NCBI RefSeq assembly: GCF_014925405.1
Contig: NZ_AQHJ01000033.1
Span: forward strand, 186,001-250,000
Source of the DNA: Pseudoalteromonas ulvae UL12
Lineage (GTDB): Bacteria > Pseudomonadota > Gammaproteobacteria > Enterobacterales > Alteromonadaceae
Direction: 5' to 3'
Length of the DNA: 64,000 nucleotides
Shown here one piece after another: positions 8,992 through 18,642 of this stretch. Each line of letters begins with the position of its first letter. Position 1 is the first letter of the stretch. The notes below the pieces were generated by a model. The model had not been told where the DNA came from and did no database searches. It was given only the letters and a program-made list of their open reading frames with translations. A program made the position numbers and the translations under genes.

Positions 8992-10872
8992 ATGGATTTG
9001 TTACAGCGATTTTCAATTAAGCTGCGGTTACAACTAAATGCTTTGGTCATTGCGATCGCCATGATTGTTATGCTGGCTGTATTGATTTATGAAACGAACA
9101 GTATGGCCAAATTAACCGAAGCGATTAAAGTCACTGAAGAGCTGAGTATTACTCAGCTTGAGTTACGTAAACACGAAAAAAACTTCCTGTTTTTTAAGTC
9201 AGAAGACGAATTAGCATTATTTTCAGAAAAATTCAAAAAGCTAGAGGATAAGTCTGCCAGATTAAATCAAATTTTATCTGATTTAAGTTATGACATTAGT
9301 GATATTAAAAAGCTAGATAGCTTAACTACACAATACAATACAGTTTTTACCGAAGTTGTTGAGCTACAAAAAACAATCGGGCTTCACCCTAAAGATGCAC
9401 TTTATGGGCAACTGAGAGCCGCAGTGCATGAAGTCGAAACGCTACTCAAAGAGCAAAGTAATTTTGAGTTGCTCAGTGCGATGTTGCAATTAAGACGAAA
9501 TGAAAAAGACTTCATGCTCCGTTTGGATGATAAATACTTAGCAAAATTTAACGATAATGTAGCGAGCTTTTCAAAAGCAATTGCACAGAGTGATTTACCT
9601 TCTGATTATAAAACTAAGTTAAATGGATTGCTCAAAGTGTACCATCAAAAATTTTCTGACTTAGTTCAGGCGCAACGAGCGTTAGGGTTAACCTTAGAAA
9701 GTGCCAAACTGGGTGAGTTAACTGCAAGTGCCAATGATAATGATGAGTTTATTCAGGGTCTAGTAAAGCTTAATGAGCAACGTATTGATGATGGCCTTGC
9801 TGCGGCTAAATTTTTAAGTATCGCTGTGTTCGTTGTTGCCAGTGCAATTGTGATGTTTTTGGTTTTCTTTACCAGCAGATCCATCATTACACCGATTAAC
9901 AAAGTGTGTGAGACCATTAATAAAATACGTGGCGAAAATAACCTGACTATTAATGTGAAGTCGTCAGGTCAAGATGAAATATCAATCATGACCGATGATT
10001 TTGACAGTTTGATTGGTGATTTCAAGACCCTTATTTTCGAAGTGAATACGGCGCTGGGTATTTTAGGAGTCGCAACAGAAAACTTAGCGAACACGACAGC
10101 AGCAACCAGTGATGGGATGAGAGAACAGTTACACGAAGCGGATATGGTGGCCACTGCGGCGACACAAATGCAAGCCACAATTCAAGATATCTCTTTTAAT
10201 ACTGAAGCAGCCGCTAAAAAAGCAGAAACAACCAATGAAAGTGCCTTAGCCGGTAAAAAAGAAGTTGATTCAACCGTTGCGCAAATATCGCAATTAACTG
10301 ACTCATTAGGAGGCGCGTCAGAGGTTGTTTCTTTGCTCGAAAAAGATGGCGAAACAATCGGCTCAGTATTGGATGTAATCCGTGCAATTGCTGAACAAAC
10401 CAATTTATTGGCGTTAAATGCGGCGATTGAGGCTGCTCGGGCGGGTGAGCAAGGGCGAGGATTTGCAGTTGTTGCAGATGAAGTGCGCTCCCTTGCACAA
10501 AGAACGCAAGATTCAACTCAAGAAATAGAAGGCATTATTCATACCTTGCAACAACGTACTCAAGAAGTGGTGAGTCTTATGAACAAATGTCGTACTCAAG
10601 GTGATGAAAGTGCCAATCAAGCCAGAAAAGCCGGTGAGTTGTTGGAATTCATTACTGAAAATGTGCAGACTATCATGGATATGAGTACTCAAATTGCCAC
10701 AGCGATAGATGAGCAAAACTTAGTCGCTTCTGAAGTAAATAAAAATGTGGTTCGCATCAGAGATATTGCAGAGCAAGCCGCGAGTCACTCAGAAACAAAT
10801 GCTCACACCAGCGAAGAGGTTTCAGAGCAAGCTAAAGTACTCCACAGTGCGATAGCTAAATTTAAAGTTTAA
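8992..10872 (+). CDS. Methyl-accepting chemotaxis protein with HBM-type sensor domain
   Basis: 626 residues. TM1 lies at about 16-36. A long helical periplasmic region (about 40-270) has two repeats of [11 protein letters not shown] and [11 protein letters not shown], typical of the helical bimodular (HBM) sensor. TM2 is at about 274-297, followed by a HAMP domain. The cytoplasmic signalling hairpin carries [20 protein letters not shown] at its tip. HBM receptors sense small molecules such as organic acids; the ligand here is unknown. The gene converges on the DUF971 gene with a 4-bp overlap. No C-terminal CheR-binding pentapeptide is present. Confidence 0.95.
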   Translation: MDLLQRFSIKLRLQLNALVIAIAMIVMLAVLIYETNSMAKLTEAIKVTEELSITQLELRKHEKNFLFFKSEDELALFSEKFKKLEDKSARLNQILSDLSYDISDIKKLDSLTTQYNTVFTEVVELQKTIGLHPKDALYGQLRAAVHEVETLLKEQSNFELLSAMLQLRRNEKDFMLRLDDKYLAKFNDNVASFSKAIAQSDLPSDYKTKLNGLLKVYHQKFSDLVQAQRALGLTLESAKLGELTASANDNDEFIQGLVKLNEQRIDDGLAAAKFLSIAVFVVASAIVMFLVFFTSRSIITPINKVCETINKIRGENNLTINVKSSGQDEISIMTDDFDSLIGDFKTLIFEVNTALGILGVATENLANTTAATSDGMREQLHEADMVATAATQMQATIQDISFNTEAAAKKAETTNESALAGKKEVDSTVAQISQLTDSLGGASEVVSLLEKDGETIGSVLDVIRAIAEQTNLLALNAAIEAARAGEQGRGFAVVADEVRSLAQRTQDSTQEIEGIIHTLQQRTQEVVSLMNKCRTQGDESANQARKAGELLEFITENVQTIMDMSTQIATAIDEQNLVASEVNKNVVRIRDIAEQAASHSETNAHTSEEVSEQAKVLHSAIAKFKV

Positions 10873-11240
10873 AGGGTTTTAATATTAATCAAGGACTCTC
10901 TAGTGGCATTGCTGCTGGAGAGTTTTTTTAAGTAATCTTGCCAAAGAGCCTCTTGGTTATTGGCTAAATGCTCAAAGTATTGCCAGCTATACAATCCTGA
11001 ATTGTGCCCATCATCAAACACTAACCGTAATGCATAATGACCCACAGGGTTAATTTTACTGATAACGACTTGTTTTTTGTTGGCGACTAACGTTGCTGTT
11101 GCAGGGCTGTGGCCTTTCACTTCAGCAGAGGGAGAAAGAACCCTTAAAAACTCAGCACTAAAACTGACCATAGCACCATTATCAAAATAAACATCTAAGG
11201 TTTTGGCTTGTTGATGATAATGCACTTTGCGAACGAGCAT
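10869..11240 (-). CDS. DUF971 (gamma-BBH N-terminal-like) protein
   Basis: 123 residues matching the small DUF971/GBBH-like_N domain: [23 protein letters not shown] near the N-terminus and then [18 protein letters not shown]. Proteins of this type commonly follow hslU in gammaproteobacteria, as here. Function is not known; a role in Fe-S cluster handling has been proposed for the family. The 3' end overlaps the chemoreceptor gene by 4 bp. Confidence 0.9.
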   Translation of the reverse strand: MLVRKVHYHQQAKTLDVYFDNGAMVSFSAEFLRVLSPSAEVKGHSPATATLVANKKQVVISKINPVGHYALRLVFDDGHNSGLYSWQYFEHLANNQEALWQDYLKKLSSSNATRESLINIKTL

Positions 11241-11266
11241 GAAAGGTTCCTATTAAAGCAATGTTC

Positions 11267-11294
11267 AAGGGCTAAGGTTTGACCCTTAGCCCTT
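11267..11294 (-). terminator. Stable hairpin between hslU and DUF971 gene
   Basis: A perfect 11-bp stem (AAGGGCTAAGG with CCTTAGCCCTT) and a 6-base loop lie in the 60-bp gap. On the minus strand no clear T-run follows. It may act as a partial terminator or an mRNA processing/stability hairpin rather than a full stop. Confidence 0.5.
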
Positions 11295-11300
11295 TAAAAA

Positions 11301-12629
11301 TTAAAGAATGAAACGGCTTAAATCTTCATCTTCAACCAATGCGCCTAAATGTTTGTTAACAAACTCAGCGTCAATGCGCATATGTTCACCTGATTTTTCT
11401 GAGGCATCAAATGAAATTTCTTCCATGAGTTTTTCCATCACAGTGTGTAGGCGGCGGGCTCCAATATTCTCAGTTTTCTCATTTACACGCCAAGCAGCTT
11501 CAGCAATGCGCTCAATTGCATCGTCACTGAATTCAACTTTGACACCTTCTGTGCCCATCAGTGCATGGTATTGCTCTGTCAAAGATGCATGAGGTTCAGT
11601 TAAAATTCGTTTGAAATCATTAGCGGTTAGAGCTTCTAATTCAACACGAATAGGCAGTCGGCCTTGTAACTCAGGGATCAAATCTGAAGGTTTTGACATC
11701 TGGAATGCACCAGATGCAACAAATAAAATATGATCAGTTTTAATCATGCCGTGTTTTGTGGTGACGGTTGAACCCTCAACCAGTGGCAGTAAATCACGCT
11801 GTACACCTTCGCGACTTACGTCTGGGCCTGATGAGTCGCCGCGTTTACAAATTTTGTCGATTTCATCAATAAATACAATGCCATTTTGCTCAACTGCGTG
11901 TATCGCTTGCTCTTTTAACTCTTCAGGGTTTACTAAGTTTGCAGCTTCTTCTTCAATTAACAGCTTAAAGGCATCTTTAATTTTCAATTTACGTTTGGCG
12001 CGTTTATCAGAACCGAGGTTTTGGAACATGCTTTGTAATTGATTAGTCATGTCTTCCATTCCAGGAGGAGCCATGATTTCAACGCCCATAGGCTGCTGGG
12101 CAATATCAATTTCAATTTCTTTGTCGTCTAACTGGCCTTCGCGAAGCTTTTTACGAAACACTTGGCGCGTGGAAGAATCACGTGTTTCTTGGCTGTCTCC
12201 CCAGTTGTCTTTTGCGCTAGGTAATAAAGCTTCTAAAATGCGTTCTTCAGCGGCTTCTTCAGCGCGGTGTTTTACCTTTTTAGTATGTTGTTCGCGAGTC
12301 ATTTTGATTGCGATATCCGCTAAATCACGGATGATCGTTTCAACTTCTTTCCCCACATAACCTACTTCAGTGAATTTAGTCGCTTCGACCTTAATAAAAG
12401 GCGCATTGGCGAGCTTGGCTAAGCGGCGGGCGATTTCAGTTTTACCTACACCTGTTGGGCCAATCATTAAAATATTTTTTGGCGTAACTTCGGCACGTAA
12501 GTCTTCAGGTAATTGCATACGACGCCAGCGGTTACGAAGGGCGATAGCGACGGCTTTTTTGGCGCTTGCTTGGCCAATAATATGTTGATCCAGTTCGTGG
12601 ACTATTTCTCTTGGGGTCATCGCAGACAT
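11301..12629 (-). CDS. hslU: HslU, ATPase subunit of the HslVU protease
   Basis: 442 residues, the family length. It has Walker [15 protein letters not shown], the pore loop GYVG, the I-domain insert (about 110-230), Walker [12 protein letters not shown], and the C-terminal tail DEDLSRFIL that inserts into HslV to activate it. It unfolds substrates and feeds them to the HslV chamber in the cytoplasm. It lies 12 bp after hslV in one operon, controlled by the sigma-32-type promoter at 13219-13246. Confidence 0.98.
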   Translation of the reverse strand: MSAMTPREIVHELDQHIIGQASAKKAVAIALRNRWRRMQLPEDLRAEVTPKNILMIGPTGVGKTEIARRLAKLANAPFIKVEATKFTEVGYVGKEVETIIRDLADIAIKMTREQHTKKVKHRAEEAAEERILEALLPSAKDNWGDSQETRDSSTRQVFRKKLREGQLDDKEIEIDIAQQPMGVEIMAPPGMEDMTNQLQSMFQNLGSDKRAKRKLKIKDAFKLLIEEEAANLVNPEELKEQAIHAVEQNGIVFIDEIDKICKRGDSSGPDVSREGVQRDLLPLVEGSTVTTKHGMIKTDHILFVASGAFQMSKPSDLIPELQGRLPIRVELEALTANDFKRILTEPHASLTEQYHALMGTEGVKVEFSDDAIERIAEAAWRVNEKTENIGARRLHTVMEKLMEEISFDASEKSGEHMRIDAEFVNKHLGALVEDEDLSRFIL

Positions 12630-12641
12630 GTATAAATCCTC

Positions 12642-13160
12642 TTAAAGCTCTTCAATTGTGTGGAAGTTGTTGGTAAATACACAGATATTACCTGCGATAG
12701 TTAAGCTTTTTTCAGCAATTTCTTTGGCGCTTAATTCTGTATTTTCAAGAAGTGCTGTTGCGGCTGATTGGGCAAAGGCTCCGCCGCTACCAATTGCGAT
12801 TAAATCGTTTTCTGGCTGAACAACATCACCATTACCCGTAATAATAAAGGACGCGGTATGGTCGGCCACGGCTAGCAATGCTTCAAGTTTGCGAAGGGCG
12901 CGATCGCTTCGCCAGTCTTTGGCCATTTCAACGGCAGCTTTAGTTAAGTGACCTTGATGCATCTCAAGCTTGCTTTCGAATCGTTCGAATAATGTAAATG
13001 CATCTGCAGTGCCGCCAGCAAACCCTGCGAGTACTTTGCCGTTATAAAGACGACGCACTTTACGTGCATTGCCTTTCATGACTGTATTTCCAAGTGAGAC
13101 TTGACCGTCTCCAGCGATGACTACTTTGCCTTCTCGGCGAACTGACACAATCGTGGTCAT
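12642..13160 (-). CDS. hslV: HslV, peptidase subunit of the HslVU protease
   Basis: 172 residues beginning MTTIVSVRR. Removal of Met exposes the catalytic N-terminal threonine. Proteasome beta-subunit blocks are visible ([43 protein letters not shown]). It forms the double-hexamer proteolytic chamber. The gene leads hslVU, and the order ftsN-hslV-hslU is the standard gammaproteobacterial one. A hairpin and a heat-shock-type promoter lie in its 5' region. Confidence 0.98.
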   Translation of the reverse strand: MTTIVSVRREGKVVIAGDGQVSLGNTVMKGNARKVRRLYNGKVLAGFAGGTADAFTLFERFESKLEMHQGHLTKAAVEMAKDWRSDRALRKLEALLAVADHTASFIITGNGDVVQPENDLIAIGSGGAFAQSAATALLENTELSAKEIAEKSLTIAGNICVFTNNFHTIEEL

Positions 13161-13176
13161 AGTTATTCCTTAAACG

Positions 13177-13198
13177 CGAGTGGCAGTGATGCCACTCG
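13177..13198 (-). promoter_or_regulatory. 5' UTR stem-loop of hslVU mRNA
   Basis: A 9-bp perfect stem (CGAGTGGCA with TGCCACTCG) and a 4-base loop lie between the sigma-32-type promoter and the hslV start. A conserved inverted repeat in the hslVU leader that stabilises the transcript has been described in E. coli. Here it would lie in the same place. It may also end transcription from ftsN. Confidence 0.6.
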
Positions 13199-13218
13199 TT
13201 TATTTATCTTAAGGAGGG

Positions 13219-13246
13219 AGATGGGGGTTGTTGAATTAAAATCAAG
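13219..13246 (-). promoter_or_regulatory. Heat-shock (sigma-32) type promoter of hslVU
   Basis: On the minus strand CTTGATT is followed after 13 bases by CCCCATCT. The sigma-32 consensus is CTTGAAA with CCCCATnT, so the -10 matches fully and the -35 at 5 of 7. The -35 lies over the last codons and stop of ftsN, so heat-shock control of hslVU would be separate from ftsN. No experimental start site is available. Confidence 0.75.
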
Positions 13247-13754
13247 ACCAGTTAAGGATTTGGCACCGCGCTGCGTTAGCTCGTTTTAATTTGTTGCGAT
13301 CACTTTCAGCCAAGCGTTTGGTACTGTATGGGCCTAATTTGACTCGATAATAGCCATTTTTTGATAAGTGAATATCTGAGCTGATCCCCTGAAATGCAAT
13401 CATGGCTTTTTGCGCTTCAGCACGTTCACTGGTTTTAAACGAACCACATATTAATGCATAAGGCCCTTTTTGTTCTTGTTCTGTTACTTCTACTTCTACT
13501 TCGTGGCTTTTTATTTCTTCAATGAATTTAGGTGGTTGTGGTTTCACTTCAGGTTGTTTTTGCGCTTTGACGGTCGGCTTCGGTTGCTCAGTTGTTTTAA
13601 CTGTCGGTTTATTATGGGTGATATACCAAAGCCCATAGCTCAGCCCGCTCACTAAAACGATGGCTAATAACAATAAGCCAATAGGAAGTTTTGCTTTTGG
13701 AGGGGGGGCTTTTTTACTAGGTCGCTTTTTATTGATGAAGTCGTGTTGAGCCAT
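13242..13754 (-). CDS. ftsN: FtsN-like cell-division protein with SPOR domain
   Basis: 170 residues: a short basic cytoplasmic part (KKRPSKKAPPPK), one membrane helix (about 25-45), a Pro/Lys-rich linker, and a C-terminal SPOR domain (about 95-168, YALICGSFKTSERAEAQK, GYYRVKLGPYSTKRLAES). FtsN activates septal peptidoglycan synthesis, and its SPOR domain binds denuded glycan strands. The position between priA and hslV matches ftsN in E. coli, although cytR is missing. It is shorter than E. coli FtsN (319 residues) but typical of marine relatives. Confidence 0.88.
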   Translation of the reverse strand: MAQHDFINKKRPSKKAPPPKAKLPIGLLLLAIVLVSGLSYGLWYITHNKPTVKTTEQPKPTVKAQKQPEVKPQPPKFIEEIKSHEVEVEVTEQEQKGPYALICGSFKTSERAEAQKAMIAFQGISSDIHLSKNGYYRVKLGPYSTKRLAESDRNKLKRANAARCQILNWS

Positions 13755-13898
13755 AAAAAATATTACTTATTAAAAAATTAGTACAAGAGCGTGGGATTAG
13801 GCCGATAGTCTAATACATTTCTATGCGTATGTATTAGTGCATTTGAAATGAAAGCTTACTTTTTTAAGTAAAGCGTAATTAATGTACTGCACAGGCTC

Positions 13899-16076
13899 TT
13901 AATTGAGATCTATGGGATCGACATCTATGTGCCATCTCACTTTAGCTGCAAGCTTACTTTTATTTAGGTAAGCGGTGAGTTGTTGTAAATAGCTGTGTAA
14001 TGAGGTTCTATTTTTCGCTTGGATATGGAGTTGATAGCGGTATTGCCCCGCAATTTTTTCAAGTGGAGCGGGGAGTGGGCCCAGTAATTCAATCCCTTCA
14101 GGTAGCTCGCTTGGAACAAGATCATGTAAAAATGCTAAGACATGCTGTGAGTTGTGAGCTTGCGCACGGATCAAAGCAATCTGCGAGTAGGGAGGAAATG
14201 TCGTAAGCTCCCTTTCTGTTAAGGCGTAGCGGGCAAAATCTTGATAACCGTTATTGATTAAGTCTTGTAACAATGGATGCTCAGGAAAATGGGTTTGAAG
14301 TAAAACGGTACCTGGCTCACCGCTTCGTCCTGCGCGTCCTGATACTTGCGTAATCAATTGAGCTAAATGCTCTGTGGCTCGAAAATCATATGAATATAAG
14401 CCTGAATCGACATCTAAAATAACCACTAATGAGACATCTGGGAAGTGATGTCCCTTTGCGAGCATTTGTGTGCCAATTAGCAGCCGAGCCCCGGGGGTAT
14501 TGATGTCATTTAAGGCGCTTTCAAGGCTGCCTTTTTTACGAGTGGTATCTCGGTCGATGCGATTAAGTGGGATATCAGGAAATGTCTGAGCTAAAAACTC
14601 TTCGACTTGTTCGGTTCCTTTGCCAGCGGGAAATATTTGCGTGCTACCACAATCAGGGCACTGCATTGGTGGGGAGGCGTGCTCTCCGCAGTGGTGACAA
14701 ATCAAAGCACGAGAGTTTTTATGATAGGTTGCACTGGTGCTACAGCGATTACAATTGCTGACCCAGCTGCATTCGTGACAAATTAAAGTAGGTGAAAACC
14801 CTCTTCGGTTTAAAAAAATCATCACTTGTTTTTGCTTAGCTAAATGTTGCTCGATAACGGGAAGGCAACTATTGGCAATGCCCGCTTGATCTTTTTGGCC
14901 GCGCATATCAATTAGTTGATAGTGGTTGTCGGTACTTGTTTGTGCGCGTTGATTAAGGCTTAAAAGTTGGTATTTGTTAGTGAGTGCTTTGTGCAATGTT
15001 TCTAGTGCGGGTGTCGCGGTTCCAAGTACCAAAGGAATATTTGCTTGATGAGCCCGAAATGCGGCTAAATCTCGGGCGTGGTAACGAAGGCTGTCTTGCT
15101 GTTTGAATGAGCTGTCGTGTTCTTCATCAACAATGATCATGCCTAAATGCTGAAAAGGGGTAAAAATAGCAGAGCGAGTCCCAATAACTATCGCACAGCT
15201 ACCTTGTTCACAATAACGCCAAGTTTGCAGGCGCTCACTATCGTTCAGTGCTGAATGCCAAAGCATAATTGGCGTGTTTGGAAAACGGCGTCGAAAGCGA
15301 TTAACGGTTTGTGGTGTGAGGCCTATTTCGGGTACTAATACCAATGCTTGCTTTCCAGCTGCGAGAATATCGGCCAGTACTTGCAAATACACTTCTGTTT
15401 TTCCACTACCCGTTACCCCTTCAATCAGAAAAGTCTGATAGCCCTTCGCTTGTTTAATTGCGGCACATGCCACAGCTTGTTCGGCATTGAGGGTCAGTGG
15501 GTTGTGGATTTCTAGGGCGTGTTGTTGCCATTGATTGTCGTATTCAATGAATTGATGAGCAATGTTGGCCGTTAATAAACTTTTGATTGTGGGGCTAGCA
15601 AAACCAAGCGTTTTCATTTCTGTAAGCGGTGTTTTGCCTGATTCTTTTAAGTGAGTCAGTAACGCCTGCTGTTTTGCGCCACGCAGTGAGTCAGTGTTTT
15701 GCCCTATTTGGGTTAGATCTAGGTAAGTGACACTGGTTTTGTCTGGTGATTGGCCTTTTCTGAGTAAGCTGGGCAAGGCCAGCTGCAGCGTTTCTCCCAA
15801 GGGAAAGCAATAGTATTGGCTTGCAAATTTAAGTAAGTTGAGAATTTGTGTTTGGAATACTGGTGTTGTATCGAGCAGGCTATTGATGGGTTTAAGTTTT
15901 TCGATAGCAAATTCGCTGTGATCTTTTTGAGCTAAAACGATGCCAATTTTCTTTTGATTCGCAAAGTTGACTTCCACTCTCATACCCGGTGCAATCTGCT
16001 CCATCACTGTATCAGGCACTAGGTAATCAAACGTTCGATTGAGTGGAACTTTAATTGCAACTTCTACTATGTTCAT
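13899..16076 (-). CDS. priA: PriA, primosomal replication-restart helicase
   Basis: 725 residues with the DNA-binding N-terminal domain (MNIVEVAIKVPLNRTFDYLV), helicase motifs GVTGSGKTEVYLQ (Walker A), DEEHDSSFKQQ (DEEH box) and GTATPALETL, and the PriA zinc-binding cysteines (CHECSWVSNCNRC, CHHCGEH, CPDCGS). It also has the C-terminal LLGPLPAPLEKIAGQYRY block. PriA reloads DnaB at stalled forks. I placed the start at the ATG at 16076; a GTG 24 bases upstream is possible but adds residues absent from the family. On the minus strand a TATAAT sits at 16118-16113 as a possible -10. Confidence 0.97.
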   Translation of the reverse strand: MNIVEVAIKVPLNRTFDYLVPDTVMEQIAPGMRVEVNFANQKKIGIVLAQKDHSEFAIEKLKPINSLLDTTPVFQTQILNLLKFASQYYCFPLGETLQLALPSLLRKGQSPDKTSVTYLDLTQIGQNTDSLRGAKQQALLTHLKESGKTPLTEMKTLGFASPTIKSLLTANIAHQFIEYDNQWQQHALEIHNPLTLNAEQAVACAAIKQAKGYQTFLIEGVTGSGKTEVYLQVLADILAAGKQALVLVPEIGLTPQTVNRFRRRFPNTPIMLWHSALNDSERLQTWRYCEQGSCAIVIGTRSAIFTPFQHLGMIIVDEEHDSSFKQQDSLRYHARDLAAFRAHQANIPLVLGTATPALETLHKALTNKYQLLSLNQRAQTSTDNHYQLIDMRGQKDQAGIANSCLPVIEQHLAKQKQVMIFLNRRGFSPTLICHECSWVSNCNRCSTSATYHKNSRALICHHCGEHASPPMQCPDCGSTQIFPAGKGTEQVEEFLAQTFPDIPLNRIDRDTTRKKGSLESALNDINTPGARLLIGTQMLAKGHHFPDVSLVVILDVDSGLYSYDFRATEHLAQLITQVSGRAGRSGEPGTVLLQTHFPEHPLLQDLINNGYQDFARYALTERELTTFPPYSQIALIRAQAHNSQHVLAFLHDLVPSELPEGIELLGPLPAPLEKIAGQYRYQLHIQAKNRTSLHSYLQQLTAYLNKSKLAAKVRWHIDVDPIDLN

Positions 16077-16317
16077 TGATTTGAAAATCAGCCTGACCAA
16101 TCACTTAGCGTGATTATATACCTAACATAGCGCAAGATGCGAGTTGCATTGAGGTAGCCGTTAACTCGAAAATGATTTGGGTTCATGAGTATGATACTGG
16201 CTGAATATCGATAGTAATTAGAGCACCTGCCGCAAAATACTTGCGCGCAGCGCTTGTGCATTTTAATTAAAAGAATCAAAGTGAGAGAGATAATGTTTGT
16301 TTGATGGAAGATAACGC

Positions 16318-16346
16318 TTGTGTCGGTGTACTGATTTGTCTAAAAT
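16318..16346 (+). promoter_or_regulatory. rpmE: Probable rpmE promoter in the priA-rpmE gap
   Basis: TTGTGT (16318-16323), a 17-bp spacer and TAAAAT (16341-16346) make a sigma-70-type promoter reading toward rpmE. The gap from 16077 to 16429 also holds the probable priA -10 near 16113-16118 on the minus strand and the leader structure at 16380-16429. I see nothing else recognisable between 16119 and 16317. Confidence 0.55.
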
Positions 16347-16379
16347 ACGCGCCCTAACTACATTTGTTTAACTACGTAT

Positions 16380-16429
16380 GGTGCCAGACTTCGGGTTTGG
16401 AGAGCGATACGGCCTTACCTGAGGTTACT
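16380..16429 (+). ncRNA. Structured rpmE mRNA leader, candidate L31 autoregulatory element
   Basis: Just upstream of rpmE lies the hairpin CCAGAC-TTCGG-GTTTGG (16384-16400), inside a larger GGTGCC / GGCCTTACC pairing option. The ACCT of the leader could pair with the AGGT of the ribosome-binding site at 16420-16426. Leaders of this kind before rpmE in gammaproteobacteria have been proposed as L31-binding autoregulatory RNAs. The assignment is structural and by position; no covariance model was run. Confidence 0.5.
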
Positions 16430-16645
16430 ATGAAAAAAGATATCCACCCTAAGTACGAATTAATCAATGCCACTTGTTCATGTGGTAACAGTTTTTCTAC
16501 TCGCTCTACTTTATGTAAAGACGTTCACTTAGACGTATGTTCTGAGTGTCACCCGTTTTACACTGGTAAGCAAAAAATTCTTGATACAGGTGGTCGTGTT
16601 GATCGCTTTAACAAGCGTTTTGGCGCACTTAGCAGCAAAAAATAA
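16430..16645 (+). CDS. rpmE: 50S ribosomal protein L31 (zinc-binding form)
   Basis: 71 residues starting [20 protein letters not shown]. The cysteines of CSC and [13 protein letters not shown] form the zinc-ribbon of the primary (C+) RpmE type, not the zinc-independent paralogue. The ATG at 16430 follows GAGGT at proper distance; the frame is open further upstream but that part belongs to the leader. It diverges from priA as in E. coli, and a strong terminator follows. Confidence 0.97.
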   Translation: MKKDIHPKYELINATCSCGNSFSTRSTLCKDVHLDVCSECHPFYTGKQKILDTGGRVDRFNKRFGALSSKK

Positions 16646-16661
16646 TTTGTTGTTATTGTCC

Positions 16662-16691
16662 AAAAAAAAGCACCTAAGGGTGCTTTTTTTT
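16662..16691 (+). terminator. Intrinsic terminator of rpmE
   Basis: AAAGCACC-TAAG-GGTGCTTT with a flanking A-run and an 8-base T-run. It is symmetrical and may also stop transcripts of the convergent DUF1285 gene. Confidence 0.9.
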
Positions 16692-16741
16692 GTGCTCGTC
16701 ATTTGTGATTAAATGTTTATTTAAGCGACGCCTTCGTTAAT

Positions 16742-17257
16742 TTAACCCAAGCGGTAGGCGTGATTACCAGATTTAATCATAAATAACCCATCTTCCTCGG
16801 TGGCTTGTTGGGCCAATTGATAATAAACATTTCTGTTTAATTTAGCGCTTAAGCCATGGTCAAGTAGCAAGTAGGGGAGTGTTTGCCCAGAATGCTGCTG
16901 TAAAACTAAAGGATGCTTTGGAGATAATACAAAGGTACGCGCGAGATTGTCGAGCAAACATAACGCTAATCCTTGATCTGTGTGCTTTTCGGTGTAATCA
17001 ACAATTAAAAAAGGTGCATCATCAACTTTTATTCTGACTTTTTCGACTGGGGTTTTTAAAAAATATTGATTTCCTTCGTTGATCATCACAGATGCAAATA
17101 GTTTTACCATTTCTATTCGCTTAATTTCAGTACCTTGAAAGTACCAACGCCCATCTGATTGAATATGTATATCGATATCACCACAAAAAGGAGGATGCCA
17201 ATTGTCTAAATCGGGCCGTTTCCCTTCAATATGATGACTGAGCGCGACTAAATCCAT
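16742..17257 (-). CDS. DUF1285 protein
   Basis: 171 residues of the DUF1285 family: WHPPFCGDIDIHIQSDGRW near the N-terminus, then IKRIEMVKLFASVMINEG and YFLKTPVEKVRIKVDDAPF. These soluble proteins occur across proteobacteria; their function is unknown. It lies 3 bp after the yceI-like gene and is probably co-transcribed with it. Confidence 0.88.
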   Translation of the reverse strand: MDLVALSHHIEGKRPDLDNWHPPFCGDIDIHIQSDGRWYFQGTEIKRIEMVKLFASVMINEGNQYFLKTPVEKVRIKVDDAPFLIVDYTEKHTDQGLALCLLDNLARTFVLSPKHPLVLQQHSGQTLPYLLLDHGLSAKLNRNVYYQLAQQATEEDGLFMIKSGNHAYRLG

Positions 17258-17260
17258 TGA

Positions 17261-17833
17261 TTAATGTTTTTCTAACGTCAATACGAATGACACAGGCACT
17301 GCTTTTGCGATAGAGGGCAAACCAGCAAGCTGCTGTAATTTATCAATGCCAGCCGTTAAGCCAAAATCAGCGGCATTGATCAATACAGGCATCATTGAAG
17401 CCACAATTAAGTCACCTGTGATCTGATGTGTAATCAATACATCGACATTGATCGTTTTATCAACCCCGTGCAGAGAAATATTCGCTGGCAGACTCATCAT
17501 CGTTGATTGGCCTTTTTTGACGCTGCTTAGGGCAGATGAAACATTGGCTGAAAGTGTAAGATGAGGAAACTGAGCTGTTTCAAATAGAAACTCTTGCATA
17601 CGAGTGTTGCGGATTGCGATGTTGCTTTCGATGCTAGTGAGATCAATATTCATACTAAACTGACCGTTATCTTTTATTTCACCTGAGAGCGACTTAAAAA
17701 AATGGGTTTCTGCAATGGTATCTTTCTTAATCGATACAAAGTTTACACGGCTTTGCGCGTTATCAATTTGCCAATGGGCAAAACTTGAGGTGCTCAGCAG
17801 ACAGAGTGCAGGAAGAATTAGGGTCTTTAACAT
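17261..17833 (-). CDS. YceI-family periplasmic lipid-binding-like protein
   Basis: 190 residues with a signal peptide (MLKTLILPALCLLSTSSFA) and a YceI/lipocalin-like beta barrel (WQIDNAQSRVNFVSIKK, FSMNIDLTSIESNI, PANISLHGVDKTINVDVLIT). YceI proteins bind polyisoprenoids or amphiphiles in the periplasm. I chose the ATG at 17833 because it gives a clean signal peptide; an earlier start at 17875 adds a second hydrophobic stretch. It forms a likely operon with the DUF1285 gene. Confidence 0.88.
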   Translation of the reverse strand: MLKTLILPALCLLSTSSFAHWQIDNAQSRVNFVSIKKDTIAETHFFKSLSGEIKDNGQFSMNIDLTSIESNIAIRNTRMQEFLFETAQFPHLTLSANVSSALSSVKKGQSTMMSLPANISLHGVDKTINVDVLITHQITGDLIVASMMPVLINAADFGLTAGIDKLQQLAGLPSIAKAVPVSFVLTLEKH

Positions 17834-17948
17834 GGTGATAACTGTCCAAAAAATAAATTTGGCAGATAATATCATTTAGCGAATGGTTTTGTAGTAAAAA
17901 TGAGATATTTAATAAGGTGAATTTTATTTCTAGAGAGGGAGTAAATAA

Positions 17949-18025
17949 TGGGGCGATTGACGGGGATCGAACCCGCGACAACCGGAATCACAATCCGGGG
18001 CTCTACCAACTGAGCTACAACCGCC
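17949..18025 (-). tRNA. tRNA-His (anticodon GTG)
   Basis: Read on the minus strand, the cloverleaf has an acceptor stem starting GGCGGTTG and ending CAATCGCC, with an encoded CCA end. The first G pairs with C73, the extra G-1 pair specific to tRNA-His. The anticodon arm is CCGGA-TTGTGAT-TCCGG with anticodon GTG, and the T-arm contains GTTCGATCC. Confidence 0.97.
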
Positions 18026-18130
18026 ACTAACACCATGTTTGGTGTGGCGCGCATAATACATAAAATAACAGTAGATGGGAAGAGTTGTGATACTCTTTTT
18101 TTAAATAAAATAGATAAAGGTATTTATTTG

Positions 18131-18496
18131 GTGGTAAAACAAACACTCTGGTTGTTTTTTGGCTTATTGAGCCTGATGCTTGGTATCGTTGGGGTTGTAT
18201 TACCGTTATTACCGACCACGCCATTTGTATTATTGGCTGCATTTTGTTTTTCAAAAGGTTCAACTCGCTTACATACATGGTTATTGGAGCATCGTTTATT
18301 CGGTCAGCTGATTGCTGATTGGCAGCAATATGGTGTGATTAGCTTTCGGGCGAAGTTAATCGCTACGTTTTCGATGGTGGCGATGATTTCGTATCCTTTA
18401 TTTTACTTGCCATTTGCGTTGTGGTTAAAGATTGCTGTCTCTATTGTTATGTTATTGGTGCTGTTATTTATTTGGACTCGACCGAGCTCACACTAA
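18131..18496 (+). CDS. DUF454 (YbaN-like) inner-membrane protein
   Basis: About 121 residues with three to four membrane helices. The DUF454 signature is visible: GIVGVVLPLLPTTPFVLLAA, CFSKGSTRLHTWLLEHRLFG and WQQYGVISFRAKL. Function is unknown. The start is uncertain: a GTG at 18131 or TTG at 18128 follows AAAGG and gives the usual family length (about 125). An ATG at 18035 would add 32 residues and lie in the probable tRNA-His promoter, so I did not use it. Confidence 0.8.
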   Translation: MVKQTLWLFFGLLSLMLGIVGVVLPLLPTTPFVLLAAFCFSKGSTRLHTWLLEHRLFGQLIADWQQYGVISFRAKLIATFSMVAMISYPLFYLPFALWLKIAVSIVMLLVLLFIWTRPSSH

Positions 18497-18642
18497 GGTA
18501 CTAGAGGGGGATTGTGAACCTTCGCTGACTGAATTGATGATTTATTTAAAAATAGAATAAAAATTTATTGTTTTTTTCATTACTGCATAAATAAAGTTCG
18601 ATATAATTACCATCCCTAAATTTGATACATCAGGAATAAAAC

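Noticed and set aside
11308..12588. Several plus-strand reading frames opposite hslU
   Set aside because: They are antisense shadows of a well-conserved gene, with no domain content of their own.
18035..18130. ATG at 18035 as start of the DUF454 gene
   Set aside because: It adds 32 residues outside the family domain and overlaps the expected promoter of the divergent tRNA-His.
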